NCBI GenBank assembly: GCA_964555565.1
Contig: CAZKTF010000180.1
Location: 1-7,471 of the forward strand
Direction of reading: 5' to 3'
Length of the DNA stretch: 7,471 nt
Source of the DNA: CAZKTF01 sp964555565
GTDB taxonomy: Bacteria; Planctomycetota; JAJSAM01; JAKLKS01
The notes under the pieces are model-generated. The model was not told the DNA's origin, ran no database searches, and was given only the letters and a program-made list of their open reading frames with translations. The translations under genes were made by a program, and so were the position numbers. Of the stretch, positions 1-5,986 are shown one piece after another (within the stretch, counting starts at the first letter, position 1; every line of letters starts with the position of its first letter).

Positions 1-2
1 AC

Positions 3-482
3 CGCTTCGAGCGCGGAGCCGACTTCGCGGCCACGCCCCTGGCCTGCGCGCGTGTGGCCCAGCTGATTCTCGAGACGGGCGGCGGAACGCTCGACGCCGA
101 GGAGAACATCACACTTCCGATGGCGCTCGCCGGTCGCAAGCCCGACCGGGAGTGGTTCGACCGCGTCGTGAACACGGTCCGCCTCGGCGACCGTTTGCAC
201 CATCGCCCGTCGTAGCTGTCCGGAGGCCAGTAGCAGCGTGTCGCGGTCGCCCGTGCGCTGGCGTCGCAGCCGGAACTCATCCTCGCCGACGAGCCGACCG
301 GGAACCTCGACAGCGACACGGGGGAGCGCATCCTGGACCTCCTCTCCGGCCTGCACGCCCGCGGGATGACGCTCGTCGTGGTCACGCACGAGCCCGCCGT
401 CGCGGCGCGGGCGCGGCGCACGGTGGAGTTCCGGGACGGGGCCGTCGTGCGCGACGAGGTGCGTCAAGGCGGAGGCGGGTAG
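3..482 (+). pseudogene. ABC transporter ATP-binding protein (LolD/MacB type), partial and interrupted
   Basis: Read in the frame of position 3, this is the C-terminal half of an ATPase subunit of the lipoprotein/macrolide-exporter (LolD/MacB, FtsX-permease-associated) group, which powers a membrane permease by ATP hydrolysis. Visible elements are AEENITLPMALAGRKPD (about 108-158), the signature LSGGQ (216-230), QRVAVARALA, Walker B LILADEPTGNLD with catalytic DE at 288-293, the H-loop VVVTHE with His at 387-389, and a stop at 480-482. Walker A lies beyond the window edge. Two in-frame TAG codons, at 213-215 and 231-233, flank the signature exactly where the family usually has Glu (S-E-LSGGQ) and Gln (GGQ-Q-QR), so GAG and CAG each appear changed by one base. 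Residues before about position 96 do not show a clear Q-loop. TAG ends other genes here, so recoding is unlikely. This is a decayed gene, or sequence error or chimera at a contig end. The family call is firm; its status is uncertain. Confidence 0.8.
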
Positions 483-555
483 GGGGAAGGGAAAGGGCAG
501 GGGCAGGGACGCCAACCCGGGCTTCGCACGCTGCTCCCTACCCGTACCCGTACCC
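477..555. other. G-tract/C-tract pair between convergent genes (possible G-quadruplex on each strand)
   Basis: On the plus strand, G-runs lie at 477-479, 482-486, 489-491, 495-497, 500-503 and 506-508 with 2-3 nt loops. C-runs at 536-538, 541-543, 547-549 and 553-555, separated by TA, GTA and GTA, put an equally regular four-tract G-quadruplex pattern on the minus strand. A 9-bp inverted repeat, CGGGTAGGG (476-484) and CCCTACCCG (536-544), could also form a stem. The segment sits between the convergent ends of the ABC gene and the 575-1687 gene, so it may act as a transcription-pausing or terminating element. No T-run supports a classical intrinsic terminator. Confidence 0.4.
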
Positions 556-574
556 GCCGTTCGTCGTCGTGTCC

Positions 575-1687
575 CTACTTCGGGGGGTCGGCGGGCTTCG
601 GGGCGTCCCCTTCCTTCGGCCCCTCCGGGGCCTTCTTCCCCTCGGGCTTCTCCGGGGGGGGGGCGGGCTTCTTGCCGGGAGGATCTCCGGGGCGGTTCGC
701 GAACTTCTTCAGCGAGTCCTCCACGATGGCGTCCACCCTGGCGGCCTGCTCCGCGGTGAGGGTGGCGGCCTCGAGGTCCTTGCGGAGCTTCTCGCGGATC
801 TTCTCGCGCTCCGCCTGCGCCTCCTCGATGGTGATGACTCCCTCGCGCAGGTCCCGGGAGGCCTCCCGCAGGGCCCGGGTCATGTCCGCGAGCGCGGGGC
901 CCACGCGGAGGATCTGGTCGTCGTCGAGCCCCGCCTCGGTCCGGAGGCGATCGCCGAACATCCGGGTGGGGTCCGGCTTCCCGCCCGGCGGCCCCGGCTC
1001 CCGGGGGGGCTTCCCGGGCTGCTGCATCGGGGCGCGCAGCGCCCCGAGGACCCGCTCGTAGAGCGGCCGGCGCTCGGGGGCCGCATCGGCGAGGGCCTTC
1101 TCCACGAGCGGGGCGGCCGCCGGACCGAGGGCCCGCAGGGCCTCGGCGGCGCTCCTCTGGATGGCGGGGTCGGCGTCCGCCAGACGCTGGACGCAGGTCT
1201 CGGCCCAGGCCCGCGCCTCCGGGGAGAGCGGCTTCGGTTCGGGGGCCTTCCCCTGCGGGGGCTCGGGGCGGCGCATCTTCTTCCGGTCGCCCTTCCCGGC
1301 GGGCTCGCCGCCGGGGCGGTCCGCGGCGTCGGCACCGGCCTCCCCGGGGGCGTCGGCGGGGGCGCGGCGGACCTCGACCACGTCCTTCTTGTCCACCGCG
1401 CGCACGGTGCCCGCCACGCGGATGGCGTAGGCCTCGGCGTCCTCGGCGGTGATCTTCCCGCGCAGTTCGCGTCCGTCCTTGAGGACGAGGACGTCCTCCC
1501 GAACGGGCTTCGGGGCGGCATCGGGGGCCGCGGGGGTCTTCGCGGCGGGGGCGGGCGGCGGGCCGCCCATCTCCTCCCCCTCCCCGAGGAGAGGGGGGAC
1601 CGGCGCGAGAGGCGCGGCCGTCGCCGGCCCGGCCCACGCCGCCGCGAGCGCCATCGCCGCAACGCCCCCGATGAGGTGCCTCGCCAT
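575..1687 (-). CDS. Secreted protein with KDGR strand module, HEAT-like helices and Pro/Lys-rich tail; function unknown
   Basis: A 370-aa protein that I cannot assign to a named family. The start at 1687 is chosen because ATG follows AGGAGG by 7 nt and begins a good Sec signal peptide (MARHLIGGVAAMALAAAWAG, cleavage near residue 25, A-T-A-A). The frame stays open 67 codons further upstream, but without signal-like sequence. Order of parts: Pro/Ala linker (26-62); a short beta-rich module, DVLVLKDGRELRGKI through AVDKKDVVEV (65-106), like the small 'KDGR.L.G.V' modules of planctomycete secreted proteins; charged Pro-rich linker (108-155); HEAT-like helical pair (157-218); second linker; charged helical region (243-330) with LTAEQAARVDAIVED, recalling Spy/CpxP-like or coiled-coil segments; and a Pro/Lys-rich tail (331-370). 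It should act outside the cytoplasmic membrane. A run of ten G (654-663) lies in the tail coding region. It is divergent from the receiver gene. Existence is well supported; function is unknown. Confidence 0.85.
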   Translation of the reverse strand: MARHLIGGVAAMALAAAWAGPATAAPLAPVPPLLGEGEEMGGPPPAPAAKTPAAPDAAPKPVREDVLVLKDGRELRGKITAEDAEAYAIRVAGTVRAVDKKDVVEVRRAPADAPGEAGADAADRPGGEPAGKGDRKKMRRPEPPQGKAPEPKPLSPEARAWAETCVQRLADADPAIQRSAAEALRALGPAAAPLVEKALADAAPERRPLYERVLGALRAPMQQPGKPPREPGPPGGKPDPTRMFGDRLRTEAGLDDDQILRVGPALADMTRALREASRDLREGVITIEEAQAEREKIREKLRKDLEAATLTAEQAARVDAIVEDSLKKFANRPGDPPGKKPAPPPEKPEGKKAPEGPKEGDAPKPADPPK

Positions 1688-1838
1688 GGTTCGTCCTCCT
1701 GCCCGGGACCCCGCGACCGTCCGTGGCGTCGCGAACGACTCTGGAACCCGCCCGCCCGGAGAATGTTCCGGGGGACCTTCCTGGAGGGGGTTAGGATACT
1801 CGAAGAGGCCGTGGGAATGGGTGGCCGGAGGCTGAACG
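1688..1838. promoter_or_regulatory. Divergent intergenic region controlling the secreted protein and the receiver
   Basis: These 151 bases separate two outward-reading genes, so both promoters, or at least the receiver's, should lie here. On the minus side, AGGAGG precedes ATG at 1687; on the plus side, GGAGG (1827-1831) precedes GTG at 1839. The only AT-leaning stretch is TTAGGATACT at 1791-1800, a possible -10 region for the receiver, but I find no matching -35 at normal spacing. GGAAC (1743-1747) and GTTCC (1765-1769) form a short inverted repeat that could be an operator. Assignment rests on gene arrangement, not on a recognised site. Confidence 0.4.
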
Positions 1839-2279
1839 GTGACGCGGGTCCTGGTCGTGGACGACGAGCCCTTCATCCGCGACCTCATCCGGGACTCCCT
1901 CGCGGCCCGGAACTACGAGACCACCATGGCCGCGAGCGGCGTCGAGGCCCTGGACGTCCTCGCCCGGGACCGGTTCGACATCGTGATCACCGACGTGGTG
2001 ATGCCGGGGATGGAGGGGTTCGAGCTCCTCAAGCGGGTGAAGAAGTCCTACCCCTCCGTGCGCGTCATCGTCCTCACCGGCTACGCCCGCAGCGCGAACA
2101 TCGGCGACTTCCTCCTCCAGGGGGCGGACGAGTTCCTCGCCAAGCCCTTCCGCCCGAGCGAACTGCTCTCGGCGCTGCGCAGGGTGGAACAGCTCATCGC
2201 GGGCGGAGGCGGGGATGCCAGGGGCGCGGCCCGCGAGGGCTCGCCCCCCGACGGACCGGACACCCGGGGCCCGGCCTGA
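1839..2279 (+). CDS. Single-domain response regulator (CheY-like receiver)
   Basis: A 146-aa phosphoreceiver protein without an output domain. It would accept a phosphoryl group from a histidine kinase and pass the signal by protein-protein contact. The receiver fold spans about residues 2-120: beta1 VLVVDDE with acidic pair D8-D9, phospho-acceptor D52 in VITDVVMPG, conserved Thr80 in VIVLTGYA, and K102-P103 in FLAKPF. All key residues are intact. The tail from about 121 is Gly/Pro/Arg-rich, probably disordered, and carries no DNA-binding domain. The start is GTG at 1839, with GGAGG (1827-1831) 7 nt upstream, and the receiver fold begins immediately at residue 2. No kinase gene is nearby, so the partner must be encoded elsewhere. 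It is transcribed divergently from the secreted 370-aa protein. The family assignment is very secure; the pathway is unknown. Confidence 0.95.
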   Translation: MTRVLVVDDEPFIRDLIRDSLAARNYETTMAASGVEALDVLARDRFDIVITDVVMPGMEGFELLKRVKKSYPSVRVIVLTGYARSANIGDFLLQGADEFLAKPFRPSELLSALRRVEQLIAGGGGDARGAAREGSPPDGPDTRGPA

Positions 2280-2317
2280 CCCCGGTCGCACCTGACAAGG
2301 TTCGTCGCAGGATCAGG

Positions 2318-2335
2318 CCGTGCGGGTTCGCACGG
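2318..2335 (+). other. Small stem-loop downstream of the receiver gene
   Basis: CCGTGCG (2318-2324) and CGCACGG (2329-2335) form a perfect 7-bp stem with a 4-nt GGTT loop, 38 nt after the receiver stop. No T-run follows, so it is not a classical intrinsic terminator, but its place suggests a role in ending or protecting the receiver transcript. Confidence 0.4.
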
Positions 2336-2375
2336 GGAGCCACGGCGAGTGGGCCATCGGATCGATGCCGACACC

Positions 2376-2404
2376 ATAAAATCATTCAAAAAAACAAGTT
2401 ATGA
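2376..2404. promoter_or_regulatory. AT-rich island, probable promoter or regulatory site
   Basis: Of these 29 bases, 24 are A or T, in striking contrast to the surrounding GC-rich DNA. The island contains TAAAAT (2377-2382), a 5/6 match to the -10 consensus on the plus strand, and an A7 tract (2388-2394). No good -35 is visible 16-18 nt upstream. Imperfect inverted repeats flank the island: ATGCCG-A-CACC (2365-2375) and GGTG-ACGA-CGGCAT (2420-2433). It could start a transcript through the stem-loop at 2455-2493, or bind a nucleoid protein. The direction is not decided by the sequence. Confidence 0.4.
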
Positions 2405-2454
2405 CGAGTGTTTCGATTCGGTGACGACGGCATGGGCGTTGCGCACTCGCGGAT

Positions 2455-2493
2455 GACCGACACGGTCCGCGGTGCGGGCCGCGGGTGTCGGTC
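2455..2493 (+). other. Strong two-part stem-loop in the intergenic region
   Basis: GACCGACAC (2455-2463) pairs perfectly with GTGTCGGTC (2485-2493). Inside it, CCGCGG (2467-2472) pairs with CCGCGG (2479-2484) around a 6-nt loop, with a 3-nt bulge (GGT) on the 5' side only. The result is 15 GC-rich base pairs. No T-run follows. It lies between the AT-rich island and the 22-bp repeats and may be part of a small RNA, a leader structure, or a protein-binding palindrome. No known RNA family is recognised. Confidence 0.45.
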
Positions 2494-2584
2494 CGTGCTC
2501 GACGGGTTGTGCCGCGCCTCCCGGACGGATCGAATCGGAGGGCGCGGCGGAGTCCCTGGCGCGGTTGCGATCGGGAACCGGCGG

Positions 2585-2672
2585 AGCCGGAAGACCGAGT
2601 CGGCGCAGCCGGCCGACAGTGCCGACGGAGCCGGCCGAAAGCGCCGGCGCAGCCGGCCGAAAGCGGAGGTCC
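2585..2672 (+). repeat. Four tandem 22-bp degenerate repeats upstream of the lipoprotein promoter
   Basis: AGCCGG recurs at 2585, 2607, 2629 and 2651, exactly 22 bases apart. Copies 2 and 3 agree at 18 of 22 positions, copies 3 and 4 at 18 of 22, and copies 1 and 3 at 16 of 22. Within them, a 16-base exact repeat, CGGCGCAGCCGGCCGA, occurs at 2601-2616 and 2645-2660. The last copy ends 16 nt before the -35 element of the predicted lipoprotein promoter. A 22-bp period is about two helical turns, so proteins bound to each copy would sit on one face of the DNA. A regulator-binding array is possible; a neutral minisatellite is the simpler alternative. Confidence 0.65.
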
Positions 2673-2688
2673 GATGCGCCGTTTCCTC

Positions 2689-2718
2689 TTGATAGGATCT
2701 CCGCGCGGGACTTACAAT
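2689..2718 (+). promoter_or_regulatory. Sigma-70-type promoter for the lipoprotein gene
   Basis: TTGATA (2689-2694, 5/6 match to TTGACA) and TACAAT (2713-2718, 5/6 match to TATAAT) are separated by 18 bases. Initiation near 2725 would leave a leader of about 40 nt that includes the strong ribosome site GGGAGGAGGT just before ATG 2764. Such matches are uncommon by chance at this GC content, and the location is right. Confidence 0.6.
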
Positions 2719-2763
2719 CCGGAGTACGTAGCCGAACCCTGGCTCCAGGCGGGAGGAGGTCCC

Positions 2764-4926
2764 ATGACCGTAGTGAGTAGGTTGCTGACGGCCCGTAGGT
2801 TCCTCGGGTCGCGGGTCGGGCTTCCGGTGGCCGTGGCCATCGCCCTCGCGGGTTGCAGCGGAGGCGGGGCGGGCGGAGATCCCCCGGGCCGCGAGGGGCA
2901 GCCTCTGATCGTGCGGCAGATGACGCCGACGAACGGGCAGGAGACGCTCACCGACCTCTCCGACCCCGGTCTCGGCGGCAAGGTCTCGGCGCGGTTCTCC
3001 ACCACGCCGAGGACCGGCTCGATCATCGACCTCACGAACCCCTTCAACGGGCTCACCCCCGACGTCCAGATCCTCGACCAGACTTTCGCCCGCGTGCCGG
3101 GCCAGCCCTCGCTGGACCCCCTCACCCAGACCTTCTCCTTCGCGCCCGCCGGGAACGTCCTCGGGAACGCCCAGTACACGCTCACGCTCACCCGGTTCGT
3201 CAACACCACGTCGGGGTCGCGGCTGAACGAGGGGGTGGAGGACTTCTCCTCGTCCTGGACGGTGGGGGCGGACATCTACCCGCCCGTCATCCGCAACACC
3301 ACGCCCGCCGTCAACCAGAACGAGGTCCCGCTCTTGCAGGACGTCGTCATCACCTTCAACGAGTCCCTGGACGCGTCCACCGTCGTCCTGGGCCAGACCT
3401 TCTTCATCGAGGACGGCGGCACCAACCCGCCCACCCCGCTGCTCGGGACCCTCTCCCTCAAGAGGGACGGGTTCGACGTCCGCTTCCGTCCCGACCCCTG
3501 CGTCGGGATGCCCTCCGCGACCACCGTGGTCGTCCGCATGCTCGCCCAGGCGCCGGCCAACGGCTCCTACTTCAAGGACCGGGTGGGCAACGGCCTCGTG
3601 CAGCAGGGCGCGACCGGCCAGGTCCAGTTCCAGTTCAACACCAAGAGCGGCAACGTGCTTCCCGACCCGACCTACGTCCCGCACCCCGGCTCGCGCCTCG
3701 CGCTGGCCGGCGGCCCCGCGGGTGACGCGGTGTTCGCCTCGAGCTTCAACCACATCGTGGCCCTCGACAGCGCCCCGGTCCTCCGCGACCTGCTCTTCAA
3801 CGGGACCTTCCGCCCCGAGCTGGTGCAGCAGATCCTCCTGGCCAACGTGGCGCCCCGCAACTGGCGCACGGGCGCCTGGGGCTCCTTCTCCTACCGCGCG
3901 GACTGGGACGTGAAGCTGGGCAGGGTGGGCGAGGGGATCGTGGACTGGCGGTACGAGCCCACCCTCCTCCACACCTACCTGTACGTGATCGACGAGTCCG
4001 ACGAGAGCATCGCGATCATCAACTCCGGGAACGGGAAGATCGAGGGCCGCCTGAAGGGGGTCGGGTCCCCGCGCGGCATCACGATGACGGGGCCCTACGG
4101 TTCCCAGAGCCTCTCCCCCGAGATCTTCGTCTCGAACTTCGGGCAGGGCACCGTGACCGGGCTCCCGATGAGCGGGATCCAGGCCGGGCAGGCCATCTGC
4201 ACCGCCGTCACGGACCTCAACGTCAACCGCGACAAGCGCGCGATCTTCAACGTGGGCCGCGCGCCCGGCGGGATCGCGGCCGAGTGGTACGGCAGCCCGT
4301 TCAACATCGCCGCGGTCGCGAACACGGCGGACGACTCCATCACCGTCTTCGACACCGTGACGACCGGGAACTCCGGCACCGGCCAGGCCACGCTCTCCCT
4401 CGCGTACCAGTCGGGCGGCGAGGGGCCCTTCGATGTCGCCTGGTCGCCCTACGTGCCGGGCGCCGGGATCTGGTGCTGGATCGCGCACGGCGGCGGCGCG
4501 CAGGACGAGGACGGCTCCGTGAGCCTCTGGTGGAACAACGCGGGCGGGTTCATCTTCACCCAGCCGACGGGCTCCATCCTGGCCACGCTGCAGGACAAGA
4601 TCAAGAACCCGGGCAAGATCTTCCAGGACGTGCTCTCGCTCGACTGCTACGTGCCGAACACCTCGGGCGAGACGGTCACCACGCTCCAGGTCAACGTGCT
4701 CGGCTCGGTGATCTTCACGACCATCCAGCCCGTCGTGAAGGGGGAGCGCGAAGTCGGCCCCAACCCGACGAAGGTGACCTTCGACCCGCGGTTCGGGCGC
4801 ATCGCCTTCGTGGCCCTGGCCGGGTCCGGGCAGGTGGCCATGTACGACATCAACGCCACCGTGGCCGCCCCGCCGCTGCTGAACGTGCCGGGCGTCCGGG
4901 GGATCTTCTCCTTCTGGGATCAGTAG
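2764..4926 (+). CDS. Large lipoprotein with Ig-like domains and a C-terminal beta-propeller-like region
   Basis: A 720-aa lipoprotein. The start at ATG 2764 is chosen over upstream in-frame starts because GGGAGGAGGT lies just before it and because it gives a lipoprotein signal: basic N-terminus with RR, hydrophobic LPVAVAIALAG, and the lipobox LAGC with lipidated Cys31, followed by a Gly-rich linker. A first Ig-like domain covers about 48-165 (QMTPTNGQE...VSARFSTTP). A clearer bacterial Ig-like (Big_5/SbsA type) domain spans about 173-295 (PPVIRNTTPAVNQNEVPLLQDVVITFNESLD). From about 306 to 720, repeats such as YLYVIDESDESIAIINSGNGKI, NIAAVANTADDSITVFDT and RIAFVALAGSGQVAMYDIN resemble YVTN-type propeller blades, predicted to form a surface or periplasmic beta-propeller for binding or adhesion. 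No enzymatic motif is visible. It has its own promoter and is not in an operon. The architecture is secure; the ligand is unknown. Confidence 0.88.
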   Translation: MTVVSRLLTARRFLGSRVGLPVAVAIALAGCSGGGAGGDPPGREGQPLIVRQMTPTNGQETLTDLSDPGLGGKVSARFSTTPRTGSIIDLTNPFNGLTPDVQILDQTFARVPGQPSLDPLTQTFSFAPAGNVLGNAQYTLTLTRFVNTTSGSRLNEGVEDFSSSWTVGADIYPPVIRNTTPAVNQNEVPLLQDVVITFNESLDASTVVLGQTFFIEDGGTNPPTPLLGTLSLKRDGFDVRFRPDPCVGMPSATTVVVRMLAQAPANGSYFKDRVGNGLVQQGATGQVQFQFNTKSGNVLPDPTYVPHPGSRLALAGGPAGDAVFASSFNHIVALDSAPVLRDLLFNGTFRPELVQQILLANVAPRNWRTGAWGSFSYRADWDVKLGRVGEGIVDWRYEPTLLHTYLYVIDESDESIAIINSGNGKIEGRLKGVGSPRGITMTGPYGSQSLSPEIFVSNFGQGTVTGLPMSGIQAGQAICTAVTDLNVNRDKRAIFNVGRAPGGIAAEWYGSPFNIAAVANTADDSITVFDTVTTGNSGTGQATLSLAYQSGGEGPFDVAWSPYVPGAGIWCWIAHGGGAQDEDGSVSLWWNNAGGFIFTQPTGSILATLQDKIKNPGKIFQDVLSLDCYVPNTSGETVTTLQVNVLGSVIFTTIQPVVKGEREVGPNPTKVTFDPRFGRIAFVALAGSGQVAMYDINATVAAPPLLNVPGVRGIFSFWDQ

Positions 4927-4945
4927 ACCGGGGAGCCGTTCCGGG

Positions 4946-4971
4946 GGCCCCGGGGCGAAAGCCCCGGGGCC
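4946..4971. terminator. Bidirectional GC hairpin with GAAA tetraloop between convergent genes
   Basis: GGCCCCGGGGC (4946-4956) and GCCCCGGGGCC (4961-4971) form a perfect 11-bp stem closed by a GAAA (GNRA) loop on the plus strand. It lies 19 nt after the lipoprotein stop and 7 nt beyond the moxR stop, where both converging transcripts must end. Only a weak CTCTT follows on the plus strand and no T-run on the minus strand, so it is a hairpin of the T-poor kind seen in GC-rich genomes, either terminating or protecting 3' ends. Confidence 0.7.
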
Positions 4972-4978
4972 TCTTGAT

Positions 4979-5986
4979 TCAGCGGCGCTCGCCCACGACC
5001 TCGAACACGCGCGTGAGGATCGCGTCCGCCGTCACTCCCTCGGCCTCGGCCTCGAAGGAGAGGACCAGGCGGTGCCGCAGGGCCGCGGCGGCGTGGCGCC
5101 GTGCGTCGGCGAAGGAGGCGTTCCAGCGGCCGTCGAGGAGCGCCGTCGTGCGCGCGAGGAGCGCGAGCGCCTGCGCCCCCCGCGGTCCCGAGCCCCAGCG
5201 GACGAAGCGTCCCACGGCGGCCGGGGCCCCGGGGCCCCCGGGCTGCGTCGCGAGGACCAGGTCCGCGATCCAGCGCAGGACCGGGCCCGGGAGGTGGACC
5301 CGCCGGACCAGGCGGCGGAGGTCGCGGACCCGGGCGGCATCGAGGACCGCGGCCGGGGGCGGGGCCGGCTCCCCCGTGGTGCGCCGGACCACTTCCTCCA
5401 GCGTCTCCCGGTCGGGCGGCGCGAGGAGGGCCTTCAGCAGGAAGCGGTCGAGCTCCGCCTCCGGCAGCGGGTAGGTCCCCTCCATCTCGATGGGGTTCTC
5501 GGTGGCGAGGACGAGGAAGGGGTCGGGGAGGGCGTGCGTGGTCCCGCCGGCGGTGACCGCCCCCTCCTGCATGGCCTCGAGCAGCGCCGACTGGGTCTTC
5601 GGGGTGGCGCGGTTGATCTCGTCCACGAGGACGAGGTGGGCGAAGACCGGCCCCCTCTGGAACCGGAACTCGCGGGCGCCCCCCGGACCCTCGGCGAGGA
5701 CCGTCGTCCCGAGCACGTCGGCCGGGAGGAGGTCCGGGGTGCACTGCACCCGTGCGAAGGAGAGGCCCAGGGCGCGGGCGAGGGTGCGCACGAGGAGCGT
5801 CTTCCCGAGGCCGGGGACCCCCTCGAGCAGGACGTGGCCCCCGGCGAGGACCGAGGCCAGCGTCGCCTCCACGGCGTCGGCGTGCCCGACGATCGCCCCG
5901 GCGACGGCCGCGCGCACCGCGGAGGCCGACCCCACGAACGCGGCCGCCTCGCGCTCCAGGGCCGCGGCGGCTTCCGCGTCGCTCAC
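4979..5986 (-). CDS. MoxR-family AAA+ ATPase
   Basis: A 335-aa ATPase of the MoxR group, which act as chaperone-like remodelers, usually helping a von Willebrand A or DUF58 partner to mature or insert cofactors. Motifs in order: Walker A GVPGLGKT (56-63), the family string RVQCTPDLLPADVLGT (78-93), Walker B LVLVDE (117-122) running into the hallmark NRATPKTQSALLEAMQE (124-140), sensor 1 LATENP (159-164), PEAELDRF (174-181) with the conserved Arg180, and RWGSGPRG in the C-terminal lid domain. Length is normal and nothing is missing. The start is GTG at 5986; GTGA overlaps the asnS stop by 4 nt, so translation is probably coupled, and no independent ribosome site is evident. No DUF58 or vWA gene follows: the operon ends at the hairpin 4946-4971. 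The family call is very secure; the substrate is unknown. Confidence 0.95.
   Translation of the reverse strand: MSDAEAAAALEREAAAFVGSASAVRAAVAGAIVGHADAVEATLASVLAGGHVLLEGVPGLGKTLLVRTLARALGLSFARVQCTPDLLPADVLGTTVLAEGPGGAREFRFQRGPVFAHLVLVDEINRATPKTQSALLEAMQEGAVTAGGTTHALPDPFLVLATENPIEMEGTYPLPEAELDRFLLKALLAPPDRETLEEVVRRTTGEPAPPPAAVLDAARVRDLRRLVRRVHLPGPVLRWIADLVLATQPGGPGAPAAVGRFVRWGSGPRGAQALALLARTTALLDGRWNASFADARRHAAAALRHRLVLSFEAEAEGVTADAILTRVFEVVGERR

Noticed and set aside
213..233. TAG decoded as an amino acid as a general genetic-code change
   Set aside because: TAG is used as the stop for ruvA, the lipoprotein and the 575-1687 gene, with clear gene ends at each.
1688..1888. Upstream start for the secreted protein at 1888
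   Set aside because: It would overlap the receiver start and place 67 non-signal residues before a good signal peptide that has its own AGGAGG and ATG.
2388..2394. A7/T7 tract as the U-run of a minus-strand intrinsic terminator
   Set aside because: No GC hairpin directly precedes it on the minus strand and no minus-strand gene ends nearby.
152..2404. Long open frame of 750 codons on the plus strand
   Set aside because: It crosses the ABC gene, the opposite-strand secreted protein and the receiver in other frames. Its translation is Arg/Gly/Pro-rich without domains, typical of shadow frames in GC-rich DNA.
2585..2672. The 22-bp repeats as a CRISPR array
   Set aside because: The units are contiguous and degenerate with no unique spacers between conserved repeats, so this is a tandem repeat.
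2485..2763. Upstream starts for the lipoprotein
   Set aside because: They would bury the lipobox about 120 residues inside the protein for the earliest start, and would place the repeats and promoter inside coding sequence. ATG 2764 has a strong ribosome site and a correct lipoprotein signal.
2386..4488. Open frame of 700 codons on the minus strand opposite the lipoprotein
   Set aside because: It is a mirror frame of the lipoprotein gene, with low-complexity Arg/Gly/Val-rich sequence and no recognisable domain or ribosome site.
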